Assembly (NCBI GenBank): GCA_020080175.1
Contig: JAGHQL010000089.1
Location: forward strand, 1-64,000
DNA: 64,000 nucleotides
Source: Glutinoglossum americanum
Taxonomy: Eukaryota; Ascomycota; Geoglossomycetes; Geoglossales; Geoglossaceae
Direction of reading: 5' to 3'
Shown here: piece after piece, positions 22,396-32,499 of the stretch
How the letters are laid out: every line of letters starts with the position of its first letter
Numbering within the stretch: position 1 is the stretch's first letter
The notes under the pieces: generated by a model
Told to the model about the DNA's origin: nothing
The model's input: only the letters and a program-made list of their open reading frames with translations
The model's database searches: none
Translations under genes and position numbers: made by a program

Positions 22396-23738
22396 CTAAC
22401 TAATGAGGATGGAGCACCGGTGTTGGTGAGATGGTCAACGAAGCCAGATTTCACCGGGCTTTGCATTTCAGCCTCGCTATCCATGCGCCAAGCTTTCGTA
22501 GCTGCGGCAACTCGCCAGTAAGAATTCCAAAAGGGCTTTTTTCCCCGCACCCCGCAGTTCGCTATCATATTGGTGAAGATGCCACTTAATAGATGACTCT
22601 TCGCCAGCCGACCTGTCTGCCCTCTGGACCTCACGCGGATTATGCCATTTTTACCTGTGATATATGACACGAGGTCCCGACTTTAGGACCCGACAACAGA
22701 CCTTTCCCCAAGCCATGTAGAGTCCAAGATGGCGAAAAGCCCATAATCTTTACTTTCGCGCGGCGCGCGGCCTGCGAACCAATTCAAACACACTCATAAA
22801 TATAGCAACACATATTTTCCGTGGTCTTAAAGATGACTACTAAATGTCAAACTCCTAAACGTTCTTGCTATGTTTTTATCAATGGGATACTACCAACCAG
22901 TGTTTCATTCCTTAGCGGTTTACTCGCAAAGCAACCCGAAGAAACTAAAAAGATATCGTGAGAGGCAAAACGGCTGGTAGCTGTCTAGTTTGAATTGCTG
23001 CAGGGTTTGCGCATATCTACTGAGCTCAAAAACCCAAAATTCAGCTGAACTATATAAACGTATTGGGGATTATGAGGTTCAAGAAATGATTAGGAGTAAG
23101 TACTCCGCCGCCAAAAATTTGTAGGCGAAGTACCTACCGCTTAACTATTGGCTTTTCATCTCGGAACAAGGTATCGGTGGCCTGGGACTACAAGTTAGTG
23201 TCGGTGTCTAGGAGGATTTATATAGGGTAGAGTAGTGTTAACAATTATTCTAGGTGCAGGAGCCGAAGTCCTAAAATGGAGAAAGATGGGTCTCAGATAA
23301 GTCACGAAGTGAGCGATAACCAGGAGCAGTCACAGTAAAAGCGGGGTGGACAGTCAACCCCAGGCGCTTTACCCTTTGATCCAATCATAGCGTCGATATC
23401 CGACAAGGGTGGCGAGGTCGAGCTCCCGAATTCTAGATTGAGGAATCGCCAAATATCGCGTCTGAACCTCAGCCGCAGCTGAAGGAAGGGCCAAAAAGCA
23501 ATAACGTAAGCCATCTTGGCATCACAGAGAGTCATGCACAAGCTTTCAAGCATCTGCATGCATAGGACGGCTCACCATGTTGCGATGCGGTGGGTGTGTG
23601 AGACTTCACGAGCTCGGATCGTTGGTTATACTTCCCCCTAACGATCTCAAATAACCCACGATACACCTTCTGTCTACGTCTGGTTGGAACCAGTGACGGA
23701 TACAGACAATAATCACCAAGGAGAGAACCAGACAAGAA
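22396..23738. other. Divergent intergenic region
   Basis: This lies between the minus-strand Helo_like_N gene and the plus-strand 1223-aa gene. It should hold both promoters. A diverged MITE is proposed at 22720-23167. The minus frames at 23302-23735 show no family signal. Confidence 0.4.
22720..23167. mobile_element. Diverged MITE of the GAGTCCGAGATGG family
   Basis: The left end GAGTCCAAGATGGCGAAAAGCC follows a TA. The right end, read inverted, is GTTCCGAGATGAAAAGCC, preceded by a GGCGAAGTACCTACCGCTT-like block that matches the GCGAGGTACTTGC arm of other copies. The interior is AT-rich and non-coding. The match is partial, so boundaries are approximate. Confidence 0.45.
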
Positions 23739-26700
23739 ATGATTGATAACACCCGATTAGTCGTGCTCCCTTACCTTCAGCGATGGACAGGCTCTGCGTT
23801 GTCCATTCGATTCCTCCTCATCCCCCGGGATAGTCCTCTCGAGAAGCTTGTGCGCAGCGATCCCAAACCGAACGCACCTAGTTTTGCCACCGCGAATCTC
23901 AAATTCGATGTTACTATCGTTCCCAACCCTCTAGGCCTGCCAACGATAGGAGGCGGCACCACCGTGACCACGCTATCCTTTGACGCCCTGCCATCCTCCG
24001 GACAAATCTTCAATGGGCTGCAGGAAAGATATCCCATCGACCCGAACCCACCGGGTGCAAAGCGGGAAGATGCGTCGAGTATGCTCAATGTGGTATGGAA
24101 ACACCTCCCAGTGTCGTATCAAGATGCGGTGGGCTACACGCCTGGGGGGCGGAGCGACGGCATGGTGTTCACGGATAACCGGTACTCGTGCACGCTCAAA
24201 ACAGTTGAGCAGCCGACGAGATATGTCCCCCTTCCACCGGCGAATCCGTTTATCGCATGGGGGAGGCTGATTGCCGCGATTTTGAGGACGTCGAAGCTTG
24301 CTGAAGCGGCGGGAATGATCAGGCAGCCGGATAGTGATATTGAGGTTCCGGCGGGGATGCTTGAGAAAGGGGGTTATGTCTTCTTGACACTTGCGACAGG
24401 GAGTGATGCCAGTGGACTGCAAGCAGCGGGGGGGCTGAAGACGTATGCAGCACGGATACCCATACTTAAGACGGGAGCACCAAGGGACCTTTTCACTCCG
24501 GCGCTCTTTCCGGTAGTGGCTCCGCTGGCGACACCTCCCACAGGAGACTATGACAGTATCTTCGCCGAGGTAGAAGACTATGATGATGGCTGGGCGAAAG
24601 CCGTCCATTGTGCCCAGCCGCAGTGGCTCAACCCTACCCAGGACAAGCTCGACCCAGCTAAGCCACCTGACACAACTCGTCCACTCAAAGAACATGGTAT
24701 CCGCATCGGCTGGGACGATGAGCAAGTCACCATCTGGATGAACCGCCAGATGAACCCCGCCCGGGAGAACATCGACCTTGATGTCCCCACCGGCGTGCAG
24801 GGTTACCGCATTGACGTGCGACCTGCCCCTACCAGCGACTTCTCTCCACCCCGACCCTGGGCCTCCCTCGTTCGTGCCCAAGGTTCCTTCGCTATTAATG
24901 GCACCACCTTCGGGACATTCAATGGCGAACTCGGCGTCGAGGTCCACCCCACCCAGGTTACTGCTAACCGGAGCGCCGAGTTCTGGCTGCCCATGTATTT
25001 CACCGCGTGGACCGGCCCGTCGCTCGTCACCCCGGATATCGAGCGTATGCAGCTCTGCAACCTGCCGACCCCGCACCTCAAGGACAAGCCAGAAGTGAAA
25101 GGCGAGTCAGCGGTTAAGGGGATGAAACCCGCTGTCGAGTTGCTGTATGGAACGACTTACGAGTTCCGCGTGAGATTGATGGATCACACGGGCGGGGGTC
25201 CCGGCGTCGATGGGCAACCTACTAACCCCGGCCCGAGTCTAACATACACGATTCCCTTCCGGCGCTGGATTCGGCCGCTTGCGCCAGACTTTGTGGGCAA
25301 GGCACCCGCATTCGACGACCTCGCCGAAATGGCGCCGGCGACGATCGAGTTGAAGCGCCCATTGCTGCATTACCCAGCAGTGATGTGTACGGAGTATTAT
25401 CGCACTCGCAATCCTCTCGATATGCTGCTGGCGGACCTGGCCATCGCGGGGAAGGACCGAGAGGTCGGGTTGCCGGATCCGGATGTGATGTGGGTGGAGA
25501 TCTTGGTGGAGGTTGAGACGCTGGTGCAGGATACGCTGGCGACGGATGGGAAATTCATGGAATTGTATACGACGACGAGAGCGTTTCCCAGAGACCCAAC
25601 TCAGTCTCTCGTTGTTGAGTTGGACTACAGGGAGGACATCCCTGATGTACTAGACACAGACAAGTTTCATCCTCAGGCTACCGCAGGTCCAGTCGTGTTG
25701 CCTACCGCCCGCACAGTCCGTCTCCACATCAGTTCCCTATGTAAAGAGGACAATACAGACCCCAGTAAGCTCTACTTTGGCAATCCAGATGTCCGGAGAA
25801 GCCACACAACCTTAGCTTCGTTTCGGAAGAACTCCAACACGGAGACCGCCTTCTTTAAGCTTGACAAAGAGAGCGAAGCCTTCAACGCGTACTTCCTCCA
25901 ACCGGACCCGGCACCCACCAGCAACCTCCTCTCCGCACAACAGATGCTGGGAAAACCGAACGAGAGCGGCGCAAACATTGCGTCCCGTCTTGCCGCAGCT
26001 ATAGGCCTGCGAAATACAGGGATGACTCTGCACTCGGTTACCGGGGAAAGAGTTATCTTTGCGTGTTCTTCGGCATTTCGGCACACTCTAGGACCGGATG
26101 GGGGAAGCCTGTCGTTTGCGTCGCAGAGCGACCTGGCGTTGCATTGGATCATGGTGATCAAGCTCACGATCAACCGTGACTGGAGCTGGGACGGGCTCCC
26201 TTACGGCGGCATTGTCGTGAACCGCGATGGCGGGGGTGAGGTGGTGAGATTCTCCCCGAGTCGCAGTCTAAACAGCGAGGCGCTCGCGGGGCCGATCATC
26301 AACCGCGGTTATACCAAACTCTTCATCTTTGATGCCATCGACCCCAAGCCCGTCGGCGATGCAAATCCCCAACAACTTGACCTTGCGTATACCCTTACCT
26401 ACAGCTTCATTGGCACCCCGAACACGACAGAAAACGCACCGCGGCACTACTCCATCACGCTCCCCGTCACGACTCGTCCCCGCCAGACCCCCCGCGTCAC
26501 CTCAGCCGGCATCGCCATGTCCCCCTACGAACGAAACCCCACCTACTCAAGCACCGCCATCCGCAAAAAAGCCCTCTGGATCGAGCTCGCTGAGCCTCTC
26601 CAAGACGACCGCGACCGATATTTCGCTCGTGTTTTGAGCTACGGTCCCGACCCCTTATTGTGCGAGCCAGGCCGCTTCGCCCCCGAGACGCCAGAGTCCT

Positions 26701-27410
26701 CGCTCCCCATAGACGACGAATCAGTGCGCCGCATCATCGTTGGCCAGCAAGACGATGGCGCAGGCCGGGGTGCCATGCAGCCGCTCATCCCCTCCGACTC
26801 ACCACTGCATTGGTCCCTCCCGCTCCCACCGGGCTTGGACGAGTCATCCCCCGAGCTCTTCGGTTTCTTCACCTACGAGCTGCGCGTGGGACACTTCGAT
26901 GAAAACCTGTGGTCTACAGCCCAGGGCCGCTTCGGGGCGCCCTTGCGCGTTGCGGGCGTGCAACACCCGGCGCCGCCTCTCATCTGCACTGCCTCTTGGA
27001 GCGCTAAAGGCATCTCAGTGAGCGCACCGTTCGCAGTGCCCGTGCTGGATGGTGTGACGCAGTTCCCGCGGTACGAGCCACCGCGCAGCAGCATGTGGGT
27101 GATGCTGTATGCACAGGCGGAGCGGATCGACGGCGCGGAACGGCAGAATGTCTTGCTTCTCCAGGCGCCGGCACCGTCAATGCAGGGTGATGGGAAAGTG
27201 TGGACACATTATGGGGTGGCTAGGTTCAAGCGGGAGGATGTGTTTAGTGTCTTGCTGGGGCTAGGGTTCCTGACCACGGCGTCTCTGAGCGTGTTGGCGG
27301 TGGAGATGCTGCCGCAGGCTGATGGCGTGGAGCGTCCACTAGAATCTGGAACCGGACGCCAACGTATTCTGCGGACTTCACCGCTGACACCTGTGCGCCC
27401 ACTATGCTGA
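23739..27410 (+). CDS. Giant intronless protein, 1223 aa, unrecognised family
   Basis: This is one uninterrupted frame from ATG 23739 to TGA 27410. No intron is needed, unlike nearly every neighbour. There is no signal peptide or membrane span; the start is MIDNTRLVVLPYLQRWTG. The protein is rich in beta-type sequence with many Pro/Gly turns. A block at about residues 330-510 looks like a conserved core: GIRIGWDDEQVTIWMNRQM, GVQGYRIDVRPAP, GELGVEVHPTQ, FWLPMYFTAWTGPSLVTPD, then YEFRVRLMDHTGGGP and IPFRRWIRPLAPDF. This part has a fibronectin-III-like rhythm. From memory, similar cores occur in large hypothetical proteins of bacteria, which I cannot verify here. G+C is visibly higher than in the flanks. 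It converges with the 1540-aa gene at 27877, only 466 bp away. No function is proposed. Confidence 0.85.
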   Translation: MIDNTRLVVLPYLQRWTGSALSIRFLLIPRDSPLEKLVRSDPKPNAPSFATANLKFDVTIVPNPLGLPTIGGGTTVTTLSFDALPSSGQIFNGLQERYPIDPNPPGAKREDASSMLNVVWKHLPVSYQDAVGYTPGGRSDGMVFTDNRYSCTLKTVEQPTRYVPLPPANPFIAWGRLIAAILRTSKLAEAAGMIRQPDSDIEVPAGMLEKGGYVFLTLATGSDASGLQAAGGLKTYAARIPILKTGAPRDLFTPALFPVVAPLATPPTGDYDSIFAEVEDYDDGWAKAVHCAQPQWLNPTQDKLDPAKPPDTTRPLKEHGIRIGWDDEQVTIWMNRQMNPARENIDLDVPTGVQGYRIDVRPAPTSDFSPPRPWASLVRAQGSFAINGTTFGTFNGELGVEVHPTQVTANRSAEFWLPMYFTAWTGPSLVTPDIERMQLCNLPTPHLKDKPEVKGESAVKGMKPAVELLYGTTYEFRVRLMDHTGGGPGVDGQPTNPGPSLTYTIPFRRWIRPLAPDFVGKAPAFDDLAEMAPATIELKRPLLHYPAVMCTEYYRTRNPLDMLLADLAIAGKDREVGLPDPDVMWVEILVEVETLVQDTLATDGKFMELYTTTRAFPRDPTQSLVVELDYREDIPDVLDTDKFHPQATAGPVVLPTARTVRLHISSLCKEDNTDPSKLYFGNPDVRRSHTTLASFRKNSNTETAFFKLDKESEAFNAYFLQPDPAPTSNLLSAQQMLGKPNESGANIASRLAAAIGLRNTGMTLHSVTGERVIFACSSAFRHTLGPDGGSLSFASQSDLALHWIMVIKLTINRDWSWDGLPYGGIVVNRDGGGEVVRFSPSRSLNSEALAGPIINRGYTKLFIFDAIDPKPVGDANPQQLDLAYTLTYSFIGTPNTTENAPRHYSITLPVTTRPRQTPRVTSAGIAMSPYERNPTYSSTAIRKKALWIELAEPLQDDRDRYFARVLSYGPDPLLCEPGRFAPETPESSLPIDDESVRRIIVGQQDDGAGRGAMQPLIPSDSPLHWSLPLPPGLDESSPELFGFFTYELRVGHFDENLWSTAQGRFGAPLRVAGVQHPAPPLICTASWSAKGISVSAPFAVPVLDGVTQFPRYEPPRSSMWVMLYAQAERIDGAERQNVLLLQAPAPSMQGDGKVWTHYGVARFKREDVFSVLLGLGFLTTASLSVLAVEMLPQADGVERPLESGTGRQRILRTSPLTPVRPLC

Positions 27411-27876
27411 GCTCATCTTTTGTCCGCTTGTTGTCACCCCCTATCCAAGACAGAATATCTGCCCTGTTCCGTTTCCTCCCCTTTTTGGATCTCTATCTTC
27501 TGTGATACATGAATCATGACTATTTCATTCGGCTCATCCTGTTTAATGAATCACGACAACTGCCTGAAGAGACGACCCTTATTTCTTTGTTATTCCTGTT
27601 ATATTTTGAGACTTAAATTACACGAAATACAATGAAAGCTCTAATAATTTTGGCATTCGGCTGGTAATTAATGGCCAAAAGGATAGGATTGAGGTCAATG
27701 GGCCGGGTGTTCCGAAACAAGGAATAATTATCCCAAGCAGTAAATAAATTATAGGCAAACGCTAGGGTCATTTCTGTTCATGAATTGTGGCTGCCGTTAA
27801 CCTTCATAGTTATCAATTTTCACACTAAGTGGAATAGAAAGCAATAGGCGGCTGAGTTGACAGCCTGCAATGAAAA
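27411..27876. other. Convergent 3' region between the two giant genes
   Basis: This is AT-rich, non-coding sequence between two stop codons facing each other. It presumably contains both 3' untranslated regions and polyadenylation signals (AATAAATT and AATACAATGAAA are seen), with no other feature. Confidence 0.5.
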
Positions 27877-30800
27877 TCACATAATTGCTCCCATCTCTGA
27901 CAACTCGCAAACGTTTCCCTTAAGCCTGCTACTCCATTCCGCCTGCTCGTGCACATGAACGTTAACGACCCAGAAGATACTCACGTCCAGTGCGATGGTG
28001 ACCTGTGCCCAGGCCCAGATAGTATTTTCACCATCACGGGGACACTTGCCTCCAGTCAGCATCAGCGTAGCTTCCAGGAAGAGATCAGCCTGCGCCACCA
28101 GGATGTCTACGTGTGCTTTGATGGCCGATGTGGCAGTGACCCCCCACCCGCCGTGGTCGTTCGCCATAATGGTCTGAGTCTGCGAGTAGTAAGCCGACGC
28201 TCCGAAGACGCCGACCTGGAAACTCACACCTATGCCGACGCCGAGGCTGAAGTCCATGGTGGTCCCGCTGGTGCCCAGGGCGAGGTCGAAGCCGGCGATT
28301 CCAAGGGCCATGGGGCCGAAGCCCGAGTCGACTTTGATGGTGACTTTAATCTTGAGGGAGGTGTCTGAGGTGGAGAGGGTGCTGCGGGATTTTATGCTGA
28401 GCGAGAAATCCTGGAGTATTTTTCTCATGGCGGCCTCGGCCGCGGCCCCGGCCCCGGCGGTGTGGTCTTTGATCTTTGCGAAGAAGTCTTCGAGGCCCAT
28501 GGTGCTGCTAATCTCGAGGGACCATTCGTTGGTCATGGAGACCTTGAAAGGTGGGAGGATGTGGAGGCTATCGAGGAAGGCCACGACTTTCTTGACCTCG
28601 GCGAGTGCGTCGCCGAAAATATGTTGGGGGTTGAGGAACTCCGTCACCTTGCCGGCTTCGCTCGACAGGCCCCCGAGGATGCGGGACACCTCTGCTTTAG
28701 CATCGCCTGCGCCCTGAGTTATCATTTCGACAGCTGGCAGGTTTGCAACCCATGCTTTCGCGGAATTCGCCGTGTCGATGGACAAGTTTTCTAAATCGCC
28801 AGAGAGCTTCACCAGAGAGGCGAAATTCTCATCTTTCTGCAGTTCGCGCATGCTATCTAGAGTTAGTTTCCCCGGGTTGAACAAGAGATTGTTGGCATCC
28901 GTGAGGTGGAGGGTATACTTCGGATCGGGGGGGACAGGGAATACCCCGGGTTGGAGAGGGTTCCAGGGAGGGAGGGGAACACAACTCATAACCGGAGGGA
29001 AAATACCAGAGGATTTGCCAAGTGCAAACGCATCTGCCAGGACCGGAGGAATGCGACTCGTAATGCCCTTTTTAAGGCCCGTGGCTAGATCCTCCAGTTG
29101 GACGGACGGGTTCTGGAACCACAACCGGTGGGAGTCTCCCGCGTGGAGGATGCTGTAATTGATCCTTGGTGAGTCGAGGTTTAGGATATCGCTTGGATCG
29201 GAGAAGTTGTAGGGGATTGGTGCGGTAGGTGGTGGGCTACCGACTGCCCCAGGGCGTACTAGCGGTACCCCTTTGTTACCATCAATCGGCTTAGGCGCAG
29301 CGTCATCTGCGGTATGGTGTGTAAATGACCACTGACCGCCCCCTGGAAAGATCGGAGATCCCCACGCAGCCATCGCAAACTCCCTGCTTCCGCTGGGGTT
29401 GGTCATGGCGGTTGCCGCTACTCCAATGCTTGTGACGCGCATCTTGAAACCTGACCCAGCCACATCAATGACGGCGTCCACCGGCCCACCTAGCGTATTA
29501 GAACCAAGAACCGATACATAATCGGCGGCCGTAGGGGTGGGGCCTGTGCCAGCGTTGTTGGAGCTAGCGCCGGGGCGCAGGACAACATAGCCCACCTGGT
29601 CCCTGGCGGGCACTGGTGCAGTAGCACCTTCAAGTTCGATACTGCAGTCGAAAATCACCAAGCTAGACTTAGGATTCTTGACATCGCGGATATTGGTGAC
29701 ATTAGTGACGCCACGGACCACTCCAGGGTGTGTAACGATGGTGTCGGACGGCTGGGTTGGCGGCGGGAATTTGTATTCGCCATCGCTGGCCGCCTTCCAC
29801 CCACTGTCGCGACGCACAACGGCACCGCTGTTCATGCGCTCGATGGTGATGGTACGTACGACGCGGATCGCATAGGGGAAGATGATACTAGTCATCTGAA
29901 CGACTTCACGTGCAGTGCGGCCTGTGAACACGTCAAGTTGGACCTCCGAGATACCCGGTTCTACTTCGGCGCGCCAATCGCTAAAGACAGATTCCCCGAA
30001 GCCGGATATATCGACACGGGTCACAGGAAGCTTTGGCTTGTTCCCGCTAAAATCCCTATTGAAAGTATCGTCTATAGGTTTTAATACGGAAAGGTTGCTT
30101 ACGCCTGGCAAATAGGCGGCAGCCCCTTCAAGTGGCGGGGTGTTGCGTATGTCGTCTGTAAGGGAGGGGGTAGGCACGCGGATAGAGATCTGATCACCGC
30201 CCGTGAGAGAAGTGCGGTTGTTACCAGTGAGAGGGGGCGGGAAAGCTGGCTGCACTGGCATAACTATAGGCTGGGGGACGTCAGACCGGCTGGCCCTGGC
30301 AATCGCTATAATCCCGAACGGTAGGGAGAATCGTGCTACCACTGGGATTGGCGGAAAGGATGCATTATATCCGTTGAGTACATTGTCAATAGCGTCACGT
30401 GGCGCAATTGATACCAACTTGACGGAGTCCGAAGCAATGTACGTAGCAGGACCAGAATAGAGGAAGGAAAAACTCTCGTCGACCGATCCAGTGGCGGGAT
30501 CCAGTCCGACCATCGCTTCCCACTGTACAGCTGGCAGAGCAAAGACTCGCAGGTTAGCCGCCTGCGTCTGCAGCGCCATCCCGGAGACCGTGTGATCTTC
30601 TGCGAGCGCTGGGAACGAGACGCCAAACTGCGAGACATTAGTCGAGAGGTCCAGGAGTTTTGGACCCTTCTGTTCGGCGATGTTGAACTCGTTTTGTTTG
30701 TCGGCAAAGCCGGTAAGATCAATGCGCGACGGGTCAAACAGGTTGGAGATATCGTCCTCTGGCAAGTACTTAACGGGGAGGCTTCTGAGTGGCGAGGGTG

Positions 30801-32499
30801 GAAGAGCAAGATCCACAGTCACGGGATGCTCCATGTCCCAGGTGAGCTTGATAGTCATGTTACCAATAACGCCCACATCCTGTTGTCCACGAGGGTCATA
30901 GTGAATGTTCGTCGCATATGGGTCCGGGAGGAACGGAAGCACAAAACGCAACACCGAATCCAGCGCCAGAGTCCCGGACGTCAGTGCTCCGTCGGCAAAC
31001 TGACCAACTGCTATGAGGTCGCTTGGGAGATTGGCTTTCAAGAGGAGGTTCTTAATGGCGTAAGATTGAGTCTGTAATGGAGGATCTTTGCTGGATCTAA
31101 TGGTCAGAGTGGTTGTGTGGGCTGTTGTGTCTCGGGTGAGAATGAAGGCAGCACGATTGGCGTACTGCACTCGAGCGCCATTGATCGTGCGTGGCTGATC
31201 AAGAGAGGCGACCAACTCGGTTGTCATGCTCCAAGCTTTGTTGCCGTTTTCCTGCTCGATGAAGCGGAATATAAACGGAGCGGAATTTCGAAATGTCAGT
31301 GTGCTCCTCCTTACGCTGCTGCTATCTCCGCCTCCACCTTTCTTCTGCCCTACCGTGACGATTTGCGCTAGATTCGGCGCTGTCGCTGCATCCCCAGCTA
31401 CCCCGAGTGTCCCAGAATTCGAGGTGATAACAACGCCAGCACCGCAGGTTATCGGACTATCTCGTCCGAGAGGGAGGACAGACACACCGGCACCTAGCGT
31501 TAAGCTAATTCCGCCGGAGCCCAATGCCTCTGCGAACGTGGCTGTGGCGGAAATGGCGATGGGTATTACCCAACTCGCAGCAGCGATTGGAGCAGCTCCA
31601 GTGAATGTAGCAAGGTCTGATATGCTGCTCGTAATCTCAAAGGTCTCCTTGCCCGGAGTGAAGGGGAAATGTAGTCTGCCGTTCTCGATGTTGTAAGATG
31701 GTGGCTGCTGCTGTTGCAGCTTGACTGTCTCCCCGAACGCCGTGATTTCTCCTGGATCAGCACTCAAGAATTTCACCATCTCCGTTCGGGTGAACCTGAA
31801 TGACACTGCTCCAGGTGTCACAGCGGACCCATCAACCATCCCGCCGGTCCCAGCCGTATTTATACCTTCCTGCAACTCCAACGTCACGTTGACATCACTT
31901 AGGAAGATGGAATAGCGAAGCTGTCCACTTTTGACCTTCAGACCCACATACCCATCTAGCTCTCCCCCAAACTGGCTCGCCGGGATCCAGACGCTGCCAG
32001 AGCCGATCGTGGCGAGCTGGAAGTTGATAACCGTTTGCGGCATGGAGATATACATGAAAGGGGGGTCGGCTGCATCGAGGCGGAGAGGAGTGTAGGGGAT
32101 CGGAGTGAAGACATCAATGGCAACGCGTTGGCCGAAAGAATCGAGGAAAGGGCCATGTGTCGCGCTGGGTGCTTGGCCGCCACCGATGGCAATGTCTATA
32201 TGCGGATCTGGAGATAGGGTCGTCGCAAATATGCGGCGGAGAGTGCGCTGGAGACCTGTTGGGGCCGTAAATGAGGACATGAGGTTGTCTAGCGAGGTCC
32301 CATCACCACTGGTGTGCGGTGTATTATCCGCGGTGGATCGGGTAAGGCCAAAGGAACCAGCGTCTTGCCCTGTCAGAACAGATTGCGCAATCGCCAGCTG
32401 CGCGCTCCTCAAGTCTTCTAACTCTCCCGGCGACGTCGACACAGGACGAAGGTCCTGCGTCAGCGATTCGAGCAGCGGTCTCATAGGTTCCCAATCCAT
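27877..32499 (-). CDS. Giant intronless protein, 1540 aa, unrecognised family
   Basis: This is a single open frame of 1540 codons from the ATG ending at 32499, with no intron and no signal peptide. The N-terminus (MDWEPMRPLLESLTQDLRPV) is helical. Next come long beta-rich tracts (IDIAIGGGQAPSATHGPFLD; FGGELDGYVGLKVKSGQLRY; RSTLTFRNSAPFIFRF) and Pro-rich linkers. A helical stretch at about 1230-1390 includes DENFASLVKLSGDLENL and VKKVVAFLDSLHILPPF. The C-terminal 150 residues are glycine-rich alternating strands (FGPMALGIAGFDLALGTSG; DFSLGVGIGVSFQVGVFGAS), then aromatic strands (IWAWAQVTIALDVSIFWVV). Such alternation suggests a beta-barrel or beta-solenoid-like end. Length, absence of introns and G+C match the convergent 1223-aa gene, so the two probably arrived and work together. 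Function is unknown. Confidence 0.85.
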   Translation of the reverse strand: MDWEPMRPLLESLTQDLRPVSTSPGELEDLRSAQLAIAQSVLTGQDAGSFGLTRSTADNTPHTSGDGTSLDNLMSSFTAPTGLQRTLRRIFATTLSPDPHIDIAIGGGQAPSATHGPFLDSFGQRVAIDVFTPIPYTPLRLDAADPPFMYISMPQTVINFQLATIGSGSVWIPASQFGGELDGYVGLKVKSGQLRYSIFLSDVNVTLELQEGINTAGTGGMVDGSAVTPGAVSFRFTRTEMVKFLSADPGEITAFGETVKLQQQQPPSYNIENGRLHFPFTPGKETFEITSSISDLATFTGAAPIAAASWVIPIAISATATFAEALGSGGISLTLGAGVSVLPLGRDSPITCGAGVVITSNSGTLGVAGDAATAPNLAQIVTVGQKKGGGGDSSSVRRSTLTFRNSAPFIFRFIEQENGNKAWSMTTELVASLDQPRTINGARVQYANRAAFILTRDTTAHTTTLTIRSSKDPPLQTQSYAIKNLLLKANLPSDLIAVGQFADGALTSGTLALDSVLRFVLPFLPDPYATNIHYDPRGQQDVGVIGNMTIKLTWDMEHPVTVDLALPPSPLRSLPVKYLPEDDISNLFDPSRIDLTGFADKQNEFNIAEQKGPKLLDLSTNVSQFGVSFPALAEDHTVSGMALQTQAANLRVFALPAVQWEAMVGLDPATGSVDESFSFLYSGPATYIASDSVKLVSIAPRDAIDNVLNGYNASFPPIPVVARFSLPFGIIAIARASRSDVPQPIVMPVQPAFPPPLTGNNRTSLTGGDQISIRVPTPSLTDDIRNTPPLEGAAAYLPGVSNLSVLKPIDDTFNRDFSGNKPKLPVTRVDISGFGESVFSDWRAEVEPGISEVQLDVFTGRTAREVVQMTSIIFPYAIRVVRTITIERMNSGAVVRRDSGWKAASDGEYKFPPPTQPSDTIVTHPGVVRGVTNVTNIRDVKNPKSSLVIFDCSIELEGATAPVPARDQVGYVVLRPGASSNNAGTGPTPTAADYVSVLGSNTLGGPVDAVIDVAGSGFKMRVTSIGVAATAMTNPSGSREFAMAAWGSPIFPGGGQWSFTHHTADDAAPKPIDGNKGVPLVRPGAVGSPPPTAPIPYNFSDPSDILNLDSPRINYSILHAGDSHRLWFQNPSVQLEDLATGLKKGITSRIPPVLADAFALGKSSGIFPPVMSCVPLPPWNPLQPGVFPVPPDPKYTLHLTDANNLLFNPGKLTLDSMRELQKDENFASLVKLSGDLENLSIDTANSAKAWVANLPAVEMITQGAGDAKAEVSRILGGLSSEAGKVTEFLNPQHIFGDALAEVKKVVAFLDSLHILPPFKVSMTNEWSLEISSTMGLEDFFAKIKDHTAGAGAAAEAAMRKILQDFSLSIKSRSTLSTSDTSLKIKVTIKVDSGFGPMALGIAGFDLALGTSGTTMDFSLGVGIGVSFQVGVFGASAYYSQTQTIMANDHGGWGVTATSAIKAHVDILVAQADLFLEATLMLTGGKCPRDGENTIWAWAQVTIALDVSIFWVVNVHVHEQAEWSSRLKGNVCELSEMGAIM

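Noticed and set aside
22396-22670. Minus-strand frame overlapping the 5' flank of the Helo_like_N gene
   Set aside because: No family signal is seen, and the Helo_like_N start MADPLSVAASVVGLL is a well-defined family N-terminus.
23973-25076. Minus-strand open frame of 367 codons
   Set aside because: It lies wholly inside the coding sequence of the 1223-aa gene on the other strand. Its composition (Arg/Gly/His-rich, no motifs) is typical of antisense shadow in G+C-rich coding DNA.
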